A stretch of 47,121 nt of DNA from Chloroflexota bacterium (GCA_012270555.1 JAAXIC010000028.1:1-47121), one strand, 5' to 3'; positions 26,409 through 36,425 are shown, counted from the first letter of the stretch. Made by a program: numbers and translations. Notes: generated by a model from the letters alone, not told the origin.

Positions 26409-27316
26409 TCAGTCAGTTGTGACCTGTTCGACGAACTCCCGCACTATGGCCGCGCATTCCTCCGGCATCTCCAAAGGAGGAAGTGCGTCGCATCGGGCAA
26501 GAAATCGTAGTCCACGCTCAGAATGTCGCTGAGGTCTAGCGTCGGCAGGTACGAGTAGGGCAAGGTTGGGTCAGCCCCGACCACCTTTATGGGACAGTGA
26601 AACTTCCCAAAATCCACCAGCACGGCATAGGGGCTGGCATAGTCCACGATCTGCGCTTCATATTCCGGCGGACAGCGCAGTTCGAAGCCTGAGCCCTCTG
26701 CACTCTCGCGCAACGTGGCCTGCGCAATAAGCTTCGTCGCCCCGGGAACGGTGTGCCGGAAAGTTGGCGCAAAGCTGAGAAGGTCCTCGAAGTCCTCTCT
26801 GGACTTGAACCGAAACGTCCGTCGCCTGGCAAACCCTGCCGCGCGCGTGGCCGCCACATCGAACTCTTCATAGCTGGCGCCGGGCTTGCAAAGCGGGGGA
26901 TCAAAGAGGATGAGCGCCGCGTGACGGCTACCCTTCGTCGGCGAAACGAGCGTAGCAAGAGAAGAAACGGAGTGATAGACCCCAATTAGGGGCTTCTCTC
27001 CAAAGTGGGACTCGATCGCATCCAGAATGAGGTCGTGATCGTTGGCGAATGTCGCAACAGTATGTTCCCTCTGTGATGTGAGGGCATTCCAGCCATGGTT
27101 TCTCAGGTCATGCACGATGACGTCAAAGTCGTCGGTGAGCAGAGACCAGAAAGGGTAGTAGAGGTCAATGGCCAGACCGTTGCCATGGCACAGCACAAGC
27201 CGGGGGCCATCAGGGTTGCCATGGCGCCGCAGGGTGATGATTGTCTCATCGTCCACCGGCACGTCCAACGTAGCGAGGGGTTGAGGTATCTGCCAGACTG
27301 GACCTGAGTCAGGCAT
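26409..27316 (-). CDS. Alpha/beta hydrolase, C-terminus frameshifted
   Basis: This alpha/beta-hydrolase-fold protein begins with ATG 27316, overlapping the stop of the phosphopantetheinyl transferase gene by eight bases. It has an oxyanion loop region LVLCHGNGLAID, the nucleophile Ser116 in the unusual elbow GVYHSVSS (instead of G-x-S-x-G), an acid in VVGADPTLP and the catalytic His in PDATHF (about residue 278). The open frame stops at 26444 after the unlikely tail WRCRRNARP. Shifting frame near 26473-26480 restores a normal tail, PLEMPEECAAIVREFVEQ, ending at TGA 26409. It may release or edit the PKS product, acting as a type II thioesterase would. Confidence 0.75.
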
Positions 27317-28052
27317 CGGGATGTTCGTCTTTCTTCGCTGAGGCTGTGTCTAATTCATATGCTACAGCAGCCGCGAATTCCTGGTTGCCGAGGTCTTCGA
27401 TTCGCCACGTGACCGCGGGCAGTCGTGGCAACCGTAGCATACCGCTCTTTTTGCCGCCTAACATCGCAGCGGGAATCCTGATGCACGTTGCGTCCAGCGC
27501 GAATCCCTCACCCAGCGCCTTCAATACCGCTTCCTTGAGGATCCACAGCTTGAAGAAGAGGCGTGTTCGCGCCAGTCCTTGAGTCAAGGCAAGTGCCGTT
27601 CTTTCCTCTGGGCCAAGCACGGTGTCGATAAGCAAACTTAGGTCACGCTGCGCGTCGCGTTCCTCGATGTCCACGCCCAAGCGTCCGGTTGGAGCGTACG
27701 CCACCAGCCCGTGGTTCCCGCTGTGGCCCACGTTGAAGCTGGCAGAGGCGGGCATATCTTGCACCAAAGCAAACGGCTTACCGTAGCGAGAAGTTTGAAA
27801 AGAAAGCTGCTCGTTCTTGCAATTAAGTGCCTCACAGAGAACAGCGCGCAGGGCGGCACGACAGAGAGAGAAGCGACGGCGCGGCCCAGCATGCACGAAG
27901 CGCTGCCGGCGAACTTGCTCCTGCTCGTCGAGCCATGCCAACGCTTCACCTTCACATTCCTTTTCAGGTGATAGGTCAACGTGGATGATTGATACACCGC
28001 CAACGGTCCTGAAGTGGCGCCACCAACTATTGTCAATTGTTGGCATAATCAT
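27309..28052 (-). CDS. 4'-phosphopantetheinyl transferase (Sfp type)
   Basis: This roughly 247-residue protein has the P3-like motifs of Sfp/AcpT enzymes: SFNVGHSGNHGLVAYA, the Mg-binding RLGVDIEERD and FFKLWILKEAVLKALGEG. It converts apo carrier proteins to the holo form by transferring phosphopantetheine from CoA, and here would prime the PKS ACP domain and the free ACP next door. The start is uncertain: TTG 28064, ATG 28052 and ATG 28046 are all in frame, and none has a good ribosome binding site. It is separated from the ACP gene by an intrinsic terminator, so its transcript may arise by read-through or from an unrecognised promoter. Confidence 0.88.
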   Translation of the reverse strand: MIMPTIDNSWWRHFRTVGGVSIIHVDLSPEKECEGEALAWLDEQEQVRRQRFVHAGPRRRFSLCRAALRAVLCEALNCKNEQLSFQTSRYGKPFALVQDMPASASFNVGHSGNHGLVAYAPTGRLGVDIEERDAQRDLSLLIDTVLGPEERTALALTQGLARTRLFFKLWILKEAVLKALGEGFALDATCIRIPAAMLGGKKSGMLRLPRLPAVTWRIEDLGNQEFAAAVAYELDTASAKKDEHPDA

Positions 28053-28097
28053 GCACGACCACAATGAGATTTACAGGCAATGCCGGATACTGAACGG

Positions 28098-28130
28098 CGA
28101 AAAAAGTGCGCCGCTCCAAGAGGAGCGGCG
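28098..28130 (-). terminator. Intrinsic terminator between ACP and PPTase genes
   Basis: A perfect 9-bp stem, CGCCGCTCC/GGAGCGGCG (28109-28117 with 28122-28130), has a four-base loop. On the minus strand it is followed by CAC and six T residues (28105-28100), a textbook rho-independent terminator. Confidence 0.8.
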
Positions 28131-28187
28131 ACATTACCGTATAGCGCGCGTTGCTTTGGTTCCAAATATCCTTGCAACTGCGCCGAC

Positions 28188-28433
28188 CTAAGCAGCTTGC
28201 GAATCTAGGAACTCGATAAGCTCTTGTAGGTTGTTAATGGTTGGGCACTGCTCGCGAGAAAACTCTATGTTGAACTCTTGAGCGACCACTTTGGTAAAGG
28301 CAACCACGTCCATGGAGGATACGCCCGCCTCCGTCAGACTGACGCCTAAATCGAGCGATGAACTCAGCGGTTTACCGTCTACCTCGAGATTATCGGCCAC
28401 GAGTTGCCTAATGCGTTCTTCTGTTGAAGCCAT
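28188..28433 (-). CDS. Free-standing acyl carrier protein
   Basis: This 81-residue ACP has the phosphopantetheine site in AGVSSMDVVAF, where the second Ser replaces the serine of the usual DSL motif (D to S, L to M). This is more like PKS/NRPS-associated carriers than housekeeping AcpP. ATG 28433 has GAGGAGG nine bases upstream. The gene has a good promoter of its own (28481-28509) and a terminator after it, so it can be expressed independently of the giant PKS 160 bases upstream. It is a candidate partner for the PKS terminal KS, which has no ACP after it. Confidence 0.88.
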   Translation of the reverse strand: MASTEERIRQLVADNLEVDGKPLSSSLDLGVSLTEAGVSSMDVVAFTKVVAQEFNIEFSREQCPTINNLQELIEFLDSQAA

Positions 28434-28480
28434 GACCTGTTTCCTCCTCAAAAAATGCTTCGTTGCATAAAACTGTTGGC

Positions 28481-28509
28481 AGCATAGCAAGACGAGACTC
28501 CGTAGTCAA
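28481..28509 (-). promoter_or_regulatory. Promoter of the free ACP gene
   Basis: On the minus strand, TTGACT (28509-28504) and TATGCT (28486-28481) are 17 bases apart. This predicts a start near 28475 and a 40-base leader before the ACP ATG. Confidence 0.55.
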
Positions 28510-28592
28510 CCTTGAGTGCCCACTATGCATAAGACCGCAAGACCAGTCGCGGTTACCCTCTGCTTTCCACCTTTTCAATTGCACGAACGTAG

Positions 28593-31500
28593 CTAGGTTG
28601 CAGCAAGTCGCTTCGGGGCTTCTATCCAGTGACGGCGACGCTGGAAGGGATAGCTTGGCAGCGAAATGCGCCGACGAGACTCCCCGGTAAAGAGTCCTGC
28701 ATAAGAGATCGTGAGGCCGGTTTCGTATGCCTTTGCCACCGCCTCGAGAAACCCACGGTCAGAGTCAAAGGACGGACTATTGTCTGAGGGACGTACAAGG
28801 CTCTCGATTATCACCGGCTTGGGAGCGTTAGTCGCCACTCCGGTCTGATCCGGCCACAAGTCCTGTACGGTTTGAGTTATCCCTGCCTGCGGACCAATCT
28901 CAATCACCAGGTCTACGCCGAGTTCCACCAACGTTTCAACGCAGCTTTGGAGATTCGCCGTCTCGCCTGCTTGCTGCTCCCAGTAGGTCCCCTCGAGCAC
29001 CGCTTCCGGTTCTGCCACGCGCCCCGTTACACTGCTCACCAAAAGTACAGACGGTTGTGCACCTGCAACGCCCGCAAAGGCCGCGCTCAGTTCATTTGAA
29101 TTCACCTTCTCTGCCTGACCGGCAGCGGCGGCCGCCATCAGCGCACCTCGCGCTGCGGCAAGGCGCAACCCATCCTCCAGACCGAATACACCCGCTGCCT
29201 GCGCTGCCGCAAGCTCACCGAGGTCGTGGCCCACTACCACGCTCGGTTGAATGCCTATGCTCGTCCACAAAGCGGTGAGCGCACACTCGAGGGCGTATAC
29301 GGCCGGCTGCGCCCAAGTTGGGTCGTCCAAGTCTACTGCGTCACCAGCCCGACCAAACATCACGTCCAATAACGAGGTACTGCGTTCCTTCAAGAGAAAG
29401 GCGTCGCAGCGGTCAAGAACCGCGCGGACCACCGGCTCTTGTTCGTAGAGCGCTTTGCCCATGCTAACCCATTGACTACCCTGACCGGTAAACGCAAAGG
29501 CTATTGTACTTACTGCCTGCGGTTCAGGTTCCTCAGGGTCTCCTTCCGTTTCGGCGAGTCTTTTCAACTGCTCGCGCAAGTCTTTAGAATCTTGGAACGC
29601 CAAGCCTGCACGATGTGGGAAATGGCTGCGTCCGACGCTGGCAGTCCAAGCCATATCCGAGAGTAGGGAAGCAGCAGCCGAGTCTGCGGGGTCAAGAATC
29701 TCGGCATAGCCGTCGATCCAGGTCAAATAGCGTTCTGCCAATTCGCGCAGAGCCTGACGGGTCTTGCCGGAGAGAGGCAATAGCTTTGTTGATCGTTCAG
29801 ATTGCGCCTCCACTACGGGAGAATCTGCGGCGTCTTCTGCTAAGAAAGCAGGAACCTCGCGTGATGCACCGGCCGGCCACCGGCCATTGGCAGGTTCGGC
29901 GGAATCATCTTCCGGCACGTTGTAGCCCTCTACCACCACGTGCGCGTTTGCGCCTGAAATCCCGAAGACGTTGACACTTGCCCGCTGTGGTTGCGCGTCG
30001 GCGTGAGGCCAATCCATGGCCTCGGACGTCACCCGCACCAGCAACCGCTCCCAGTCGATGTCGGGATTCGGTGTGTGGAAGTTGAGGTGCTTCGGAATCA
30101 CCCCGCGATTCATTGCCAGAACAGTCTTGATCAGGCTGGCGACGCCACCTGCCGCCTCCAGGTGGCCGATGTTCGTCTTGACAGAGCCGATCAACAGGGG
30201 GTTCTCAGCCTCGCGGCCGCGGCCATAGACGTTGGCTGCCGCATTGAGTTCGACCGCGTCGCCCAAAGCTGTGCCGGGGCCGTGGGCCTCAAAATAGTCG
30301 ATCTCGGCCGGTGCGATACCCGCCTGCGCCAAGGCTTCCTCCATAGCGCGCTCCTGGGCCGGCCCGTTGGGTAGCGTGAGACCCAAGCCGGCGCCGTTCT
30401 GGTTCACTGCCGAACCACGCACCACGCCCCAGATGCGGTCGCCGTCCGCTTCCGCGTCGCTGAGCCGCTTCAGGATCACCATGCCGCACCCCTCGCCCCG
30501 TACGTAGCCGTCTGCGGAGGCGTCGAACGTCCAGCACTGTCCACTCAGCGAGAGCATGCCTGCGTCTGCCAGAAATCGCATAACTGACTGTGAAAGCGCC
30601 GCATTTACGCCTCCAGCCAGCGCCATATCTATCTCGCCACGCTGCAAACTCGTGGCTGCTTGGTGCACTGCCACCAGCGACGCGGCGCAGGCCAACTCCA
30701 GCGGTACGGCCGGCCCTTCTAAACCGAGCGCAAAGGCAATCCGTCCCACGGTTACACCGCCTGAAGTACCCAGGAAGTCATCGTCTCTTCCACTCGCAGC
30801 GATGACGCTCCGATACTCGCTGCCGCCAACGCCTGCGTAGACACCGGTGCGGCTCCCCCGTAGACTATCGGGGTCAATCCCGGCATCCTCGAGGGCTTGC
30901 CAGCTCGTCTCCAGCAGCAGCCGCTGCTGCGGGTCCATCATGCGCGCCTCGATGGGGGAAATGCGGAAGAACCGGGAGTCAAAGAGATCGATTCCTTCCA
31001 GGAATGCTCCGTGCCGCAGCGCGGAGTCTTCGGCTTCTGGGTCGCCGGCAATTCCGTTCCAGGATCCGGCGTCCTGGCGACCGTCTGTCACCATGTTTCG
31101 TTCCGCTTGCATCAGCCGCCAGAAGCCATCGAGATCCTCTGCCCCCGGAATCCGGCACGCCATGCCGACAATGGCAATCCCGTCCTCTACGATCGCAGCC
31201 TGCGGGCGCTGCTCTGGGACGGGCTGCTCGGGCAGGGCTGCCGGTGCGTCAGCACCCGTGAATCCGTCGGCGCTGCCAAGTTCACCGGCCAAGTGACGGG
31301 CGAGTCCCGTGATACTGGGGTAATCGAAGACTACCGTGTTGGACGCCACATACTCTCCGGCAAAGCCGCGGTTGATGCGGTTGCGCAACTCCACTGCCAT
31401 TAGCGAATCCATGCCCAAGTCGGAGAACTCCACGGTTGGCGCGGGTGTCGCGTTCAACCTCAGCACTGCTTGCACTTCCTGTTGCAGGAAGGCCGCCAGC

Positions 31501-34500
31501 ACGTCCTCGCGCTCCGCAGGGGGCGCGTTCCGTAGCCGGGACAACAGGTCTTCCGCCGTTGCAGCTTCGTTGGCTTGCTCGTCAGAAGCTGAGGAGAGCA
31601 GGTCTTCCAAGAAGGGCGGACGATCTTCGACTGCCTCCGCAAACACTGACCAATCCATCGACATCACCACGGATGTCGTGGTGTCCTTTCGTACCAGCAA
31701 TTCAAGCGCCTTGATGCCCTGTTGCGGTGTGAACCAGCGGCCGCCCAGCGCCGCCCGCCGTTGCTCAATTCGTTCCCGTTGCTCCGCGGCCTCGCCGATC
31801 TCCGACCACGCGCCCCAAGCAATGGCTTGTCCCGGCAGACCCAGTGCGCGGCGATGTCCGGCAAGCTGATCGAGAAAGGCATTGGCCGCGGCGTGGTTTG
31901 CCTGGCCCGGATTGCCCATGACACCAACCCGGCTTGAGAAGAGGATAAAAAGATCCAGATCGCGGTCCAATGTCGCGCGATGCAGGTGCCAGCCTCCCAG
32001 TATCTTCGGCCATAGCACTTGCTCAAAGCTCTCCCAGGTTTGGTTGGTAAGCGCGGCGTCCGCAAGCACACCCACACTGTGGATGACGCCGCCCAATGGC
32101 GGTAAGCTGGCATCTATGCGCGCGAGCATGGCATCGATGGCGGTAGAATCCGTCACGTCCGCCAGTTCAACTTCGATTCGGACCCCGCGACTGCGCAGAT
32201 CATCTATGACTGCCTCCGCCTCGGCATCGGGATTGCGGCGGCCGTTCAGCACGATGGTGCCAGCACCGCAAGCCGCGAGCCATTCGGCCACGGCGCAGCC
32301 GATGCCGCCCAGACCGCCGGTCACCAGGTAGGTGCGGTCCTGACGCAACTGACCCTGCGCGAGCGGAGGCGGTGTGAGGACGATCTTGCCGATGTGCCGG
32401 GCCGCGCGCATGAATCCCAGAGCGGCTCCCGCCTCGGCCAGCGGCCACCGGCTGTGGCTGAGCGGTTTCAGCTCTCCTTCCGCAAGCCGCGCCATCACCT
32501 CTTGCAAGACCTCTCCTACCCACGCCGGCTCGGTCTTCTTCAGTACGTCCAATTCCAGAATGTCGTACTTGACGTCCGGCCGAACGGCCGCCATCTCCTC
32601 GTGGCTGAGAATGTCCCGCCGAGCCAATTCGACAAAGCGACCGCCTTGCGCCAGGCAAGACAAGCTGGCCTCGATGAAGCCCTCGCTTGTGAGGCTATTC
32701 AGCACCACGTGTACGCCCTCTCCGCCGGTGGCTGCCAGGATTTCCTCGCCAAAGGCAGTCGTGCGGCTATCGAAAATGTGGTTGACGCCGACCGACCGGA
32801 GATACGCCTGCTTGGGCGCGCTGGCTGTGGCGAATACTTCCGCGCCGGCAGCTTTCGCCAACTGGATCGCTGCCAGTCCCACGCCACCCGCGCCCGCGTG
32901 GATCAGCACCCTATCTCCCGGCTCCAGCCCGGAGTAATGGTATGACAATGCCGCCGACACGAACGCGCTGGGAATGGTAGCCAACCCTGAGACAGACATG
33001 CCTTCAGGAGCCGGAGCCACCAACTCCTCATGCGTTACCATTTCCGGTGCAAATGCGCCGAAGCCTAGGCCAACTACGTGGTCACCGACGGCAAGACTTG
33101 AGACTTCGGATCCTATGTCGAGAATGCGGCCGCACAGCTCCCTACCCAGGTCGCCTTCCTCAATGAAACCGAGCGAACGAAACACATCCCAGAAATTGAG
33201 CCCGGTAGCCTCTACCGCGACGCGAACCTCATTCGGTTCCAAGGTACGCGCAGGCAGCATCTTGATCTCGGGCTTGTCAAACACGCCATCTTTATTGGGA
33301 ACCAGAACCCACTCCGACTCCTCCGGTAGGGATAGGCGCTCAGACACGGTGTCGGGCCGAGCCAGGCGTGCCACCATCCGGTTTCCTGACCGGTAAGCGA
33401 TGTGGTTTTCTACATCGGGGTACATCAGTTCGTTCACAAGGTCAGCTAGAGATCCTGCAGCGCTAGTATCCAAATCAATCATCCGGGGCTGCAGATGGGG
33501 AGCTTCCAAGGATACAACCTTGCCGAGACCCCAAAGAGGAGCGCCGGCCAGTTCGCCAGCGTTCTCGCGTTCCAACACCTGCGCCCCGCGCGTGACAAAC
33601 CACACGCCATTTGCCGGTGTGAGATCGGAATCAGCCACGCCTTGCACCAACGCCAGCGCGCTGGCTCCGGCGCGTTTCACGTCCGCCGCAATCTCCGCAG
33701 TGGTTGCCTCCGCGCCGTGACCGTCCAGGGCTGCGAGGTGCACTACGCCGCTGAATGGAACATCCCGCGGTAGGCTCTCGATCAGCGAACGCCACGATTC
33801 ACGTGACTCCGTGTCCACGGCAGTTCTACGAAACGCGGTGCCGGCCGCGGTCGTCGCGCTGTCTGCAGGCGCTTCGCTGCTTGCCAGGACGACCGTTTGG
33901 TTTCGCTCTGCCAATTGCGCCGCGAGTTCCTCCGCCGCGCCGCCATTGTCTGCGGTCAGCACCCACACGCCAGGTGGTTCGTCAATCTTTGCCGGTCCGG
34001 CAGCCACGATCACACCCTTATCCGGCGTCTTGGATACGTCGGCCTCGTCCGGCCCTAAGACTTCCGCTTCCGCGAAACCGGCGTCACTAAGCGCTTGGCG
34101 CCACACTGCAGGGCTTGCCAAGGCGTGATGGGGGCGATAGTCGTCGGCAAACCGCCACCAGCCGTCCAACTGTCCGAACGTCAGGTCCATCCAGCCCAGG
34201 CCGCTAAGGTTCTCAAGCGCAATCAACTGTCCGGACGGCGCGAGCAGGGCCTGACAATGCGCCAGCGTCTCTTCGAGATAGCGGGTGGCGTGCAGCACGT
34301 TGGAGGCAATCAAGAGGTCATAGCCGTGGGCAGCGAAACCCTGTTCGATGGGATCTTTTTCAATGTCCAATGGGCGATACTCAATGCACCCGCCGCCATC
34401 GCCAAACCGCGCTTCCGCTTCCGCGAAGAAGCCCGCTGAAATATCCGTGTACACGTAATCAAACTGACCTGCAGGCAACTCCGGCAGCACGGAGGCGGTG

Positions 34501-36425
34501 GCCGATCCCGTGCCCGCGCCGACCTCGATTACCCGCAGCCGTCGCCCCGCGGGCATAGCGGCTATCAAGGCCTGAACCGCGTCTGCCAGCAACCGATTTG
34601 CCGCGCGGGCTACCGGCGCTTTCAGGTAGAGATCGGCCGCCGTCGGTTCCCCACTGCTGAAGAGCAGCGTCAAAGGATCTTCACGGCCACGGAGCACCTC
34701 CGCCAGGGCACGGCTGGACCGCCGGAATAGGCCGATTTCAATCTGGCCCTGAGGGTATTGGTCTGACATCCATTCCGTGAATGCTTCAAGATCGATTGGC
34801 ATCTCTTCCGGCAGCGGATCGTCCGGGCCAACGACGACGACAAAGCCGTCGCTCGTTTCCTCGAGCACTCCTGACTTCGCGAGCATCTCAAACAACCGGC
34901 GGAAAAGGCGCGTGTGCTCCGGCAGAACGTCAAGCTGCTGCCGCAACTCCTCTGGGTCCACAACAGTGCCCTTGACGCGCTGCCAGCCCAACTCTTCCAG
35001 GGTCGCGAGCGCGCGGGACCAGGACCAGCGTTCCAAGTCCGCCAGCAGGGCGTCCCTGCCTTGCGGATCGACTTCCGCATCTGTCAGGTATCCGGTGAAC
35101 AACTGTGTATGGGCCGCAATCTCGGACGGATTGGGGAAGAAGCCTGCGGGCAATACTCCAGACTCAAGCGCGTGTTCGCGCCAGACAACCTCGTACAGCA
35201 GGTCGTCGACACCTTCCTCCCCCGCGACCGCCGCCAGCAAGGCCGCCTGTGTGGCGCGCTTTACCGTGTAGTCGCTTATTTCACCGACCAATGCGCTATC
35301 AGGATCGTAGATGCTCACTTCGCCACTCAAGACTTCGGGCGGGGCACCCCCTTCAGATTCGGCGACCTGAGAGGCTTCACTCATGACCACATGGCAGAGC
35401 ACACGTTCAGGCAGTTCTCCGGCAAGCCACAAGCGCTCCCAACCGAAGGGCAAATAGGTTGCTTCGCCAGGGGCGCCGGTCATGTTGCGCGCCACGCCAA
35501 CGACCTGAAAGCAGCCATCCAGCACAAGTGGGTGCACGTCTAGGTCATTACCGCCCGCACCCTCTGGCAAGGAGATTTCCGCCAAAGCCTCGCCGGGACC
35601 GGACCAGACCCTGCCAAGCGTGCGGAAGGACGGACCCAGGTTGATACCGGTTGCCGCTTTCGCGCCGTAATAGGCAGCCTTATCAACGGGTGACAGTCGT
35701 GCGCGCAGGCTATCCAGGTCAAAGTGCGCTTCAGTCTCCGGCGATGAAGCGCCCGACGAGACTTGGCCCTCCACATGCAGCGTCCATGCGCCCTCAGTTC
35801 CCTTGCTATAGATCTGGACCCGGCGCGACGCTGCTTCCTCTGATGCGTCGAGCAGTACTTGCACGTGCCGGACCGCATCCTCGACCCCGTCACTCGATTC
35901 ACTCTCAGCGAATACCATTGGGCTGTGCAGTTGCATGTCTTCAATCGCTATCGGGCCGTCTCCATCCAGAAACGCTAACGCGGCTGCCATAGCGCCGTAG
36001 AGCGCCCCCGGCACCACGAGTCGCCCAAAGACGCGGTGGTCCTGCAGCCAGGCCGGGTCTGATGGATATATCTCTGTCTCGAAGATGATTTCGCCGCGGG
36101 CCGACTCGTGGCGCACGCCGAGCAAAGGATGGTCGGTGGTTGTGCGCCGTTGCTTTGCCGTTTGCAGCCAGTGGCGTTCGCGCTGGAACGGGTAGCTCGG
36201 CAGGGAGATGCGACGACGGGTCTCTCCGGCAAATAAGCCCGTGAAAGAGACTTCCAGTCCGGCCTCGTAGGCCGCGGCTACCGCATCCACAAAGCTACTC
36301 TCAGGGTCGGGTGACGATCCGTCTCTAGGCGGTCGCCGCAGGCTGGACAGTGCTTTCGGCGTCTGGCTGACTTCACGGTCCGATGCCGGTTCCGGCCAGG
36401 CCAGCGTCGCCATGGGGCCCAGCAC
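28593..36425 (-). CDS. Type I PKS/FAS, C-terminal part: DH-MT-ER-KR-ACP-KS-AT-like
   Basis: This continues the reading frame of the upstream KS-AT part after an in-frame TAG. Numbered from ATG 39026, the domains are: DH (965-1252; His997 in DHRVFGRLVVP, Asp1170 in LDGCFQ), C-methyltransferase (1457-1657; VIEVGAGTG at 1499), ER (1907-2222; HAGAGGVGLAA at 2043), KR (2229-2417; TGGLGGIG at 2236, but His2378 where Tyr is expected), ACP (2492-2587; Ser2541 in GMDSL), KS2 (2615-3037; Cys2780, His2915, His2955) and an AT-like remnant (3174-3392) with GHDLG and no catalytic His. The protein stops at the post-AT linker, exactly where a DH would begin. If translated separately, GTG 36425 is the first start. 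The predicted product is an alpha-methylated reduced acyl chain. Confidence 0.9.
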   Translation of the reverse strand: MLGPMATLAWPEPASDREVSQTPKALSSLRRPPRDGSSPDPESSFVDAVAAAYEAGLEVSFTGLFAGETRRRISLPSYPFQRERHWLQTAKQRRTTTDHPLLGVRHESARGEIIFETEIYPSDPAWLQDHRVFGRLVVPGALYGAMAAALAFLDGDGPIAIEDMQLHSPMVFAESESSDGVEDAVRHVQVLLDASEEAASRRVQIYSKGTEGAWTLHVEGQVSSGASSPETEAHFDLDSLRARLSPVDKAAYYGAKAATGINLGPSFRTLGRVWSGPGEALAEISLPEGAGGNDLDVHPLVLDGCFQVVGVARNMTGAPGEATYLPFGWERLWLAGELPERVLCHVVMSEASQVAESEGGAPPEVLSGEVSIYDPDSALVGEISDYTVKRATQAALLAAVAGEEGVDDLLYEVVWREHALESGVLPAGFFPNPSEIAAHTQLFTGYLTDAEVDPQGRDALLADLERWSWSRALATLEELGWQRVKGTVVDPEELRQQLDVLPEHTRLFRRLFEMLAKSGVLEETSDGFVVVVGPDDPLPEEMPIDLEAFTEWMSDQYPQGQIEIGLFRRSSRALAEVLRGREDPLTLLFSSGEPTAADLYLKAPVARAANRLLADAVQALIAAMPAGRRLRVIEVGAGTGSATASVLPELPAGQFDYVYTDISAGFFAEAEARFGDGGGCIEYRPLDIEKDPIEQGFAAHGYDLLIASNVLHATRYLEETLAHCQALLAPSGQLIALENLSGLGWMDLTFGQLDGWWRFADDYRPHHALASPAVWRQALSDAGFAEAEVLGPDEADVSKTPDKGVIVAAGPAKIDEPPGVWVLTADNGGAAEELAAQLAERNQTVVLASSEAPADSATTAAGTAFRRTAVDTESRESWRSLIESLPRDVPFSGVVHLAALDGHGAEATTAEIAADVKRAGASALALVQGVADSDLTPANGVWFVTRGAQVLERENAGELAGAPLWGLGKVVSLEAPHLQPRMIDLDTSAAGSLADLVNELMYPDVENHIAYRSGNRMVARLARPDTVSERLSLPEESEWVLVPNKDGVFDKPEIKMLPARTLEPNEVRVAVEATGLNFWDVFRSLGFIEEGDLGRELCGRILDIGSEVSSLAVGDHVVGLGFGAFAPEMVTHEELVAPAPEGMSVSGLATIPSAFVSAALSYHYSGLEPGDRVLIHAGAGGVGLAAIQLAKAAGAEVFATASAPKQAYLRSVGVNHIFDSRTTAFGEEILAATGGEGVHVVLNSLTSEGFIEASLSCLAQGGRFVELARRDILSHEEMAAVRPDVKYDILELDVLKKTEPAWVGEVLQEVMARLAEGELKPLSHSRWPLAEAGAALGFMRAARHIGKIVLTPPPLAQGQLRQDRTYLVTGGLGGIGCAVAEWLAACGAGTIVLNGRRNPDAEAEAVIDDLRSRGVRIEVELADVTDSTAIDAMLARIDASLPPLGGVIHSVGVLADAALTNQTWESFEQVLWPKILGGWHLHRATLDRDLDLFILFSSRVGVMGNPGQANHAAANAFLDQLAGHRRALGLPGQAIAWGAWSEIGEAAEQRERIEQRRAALGGRWFTPQQGIKALELLVRKDTTTSVVMSMDWSVFAEAVEDRPPFLEDLLSSASDEQANEAATAEDLLSRLRNAPPAEREDVLAAFLQQEVQAVLRLNATPAPTVEFSDLGMDSLMAVELRNRINRGFAGEYVASNTVVFDYPSITGLARHLAGELGSADGFTGADAPAALPEQPVPEQRPQAAIVEDGIAIVGMACRIPGAEDLDGFWRLMQAERNMVTDGRQDAGSWNGIAGDPEAEDSALRHGAFLEGIDLFDSRFFRISPIEARMMDPQQRLLLETSWQALEDAGIDPDSLRGSRTGVYAGVGGSEYRSVIAASGRDDDFLGTSGGVTVGRIAFALGLEGPAVPLELACAASLVAVHQAATSLQRGEIDMALAGGVNAALSQSVMRFLADAGMLSLSGQCWTFDASADGYVRGEGCGMVILKRLSDAEADGDRIWGVVRGSAVNQNGAGLGLTLPNGPAQERAMEEALAQAGIAPAEIDYFEAHGPGTALGDAVELNAAANVYGRGREAENPLLIGSVKTNIGHLEAAGGVASLIKTVLAMNRGVIPKHLNFHTPNPDIDWERLLVRVTSEAMDWPHADAQPQRASVNVFGISGANAHVVVEGYNVPEDDSAEPANGRWPAGASREVPAFLAEDAADSPVVEAQSERSTKLLPLSGKTRQALRELAERYLTWIDGYAEILDPADSAAASLLSDMAWTASVGRSHFPHRAGLAFQDSKDLREQLKRLAETEGDPEEPEPQAVSTIAFAFTGQGSQWVSMGKALYEQEPVVRAVLDRCDAFLLKERSTSLLDVMFGRAGDAVDLDDPTWAQPAVYALECALTALWTSIGIQPSVVVGHDLGELAAAQAAGVFGLEDGLRLAAARGALMAAAAAGQAEKVNSNELSAAFAGVAGAQPSVLLVSSVTGRVAEPEAVLEGTYWEQQAGETANLQSCVETLVELGVDLVIEIGPQAGITQTVQDLWPDQTGVATNAPKPVIIESLVRPSDNSPSFDSDRGFLEAVAKAYETGLTISYAGLFTGESRRRISLPSYPFQRRRHWIEAPKRLAAT

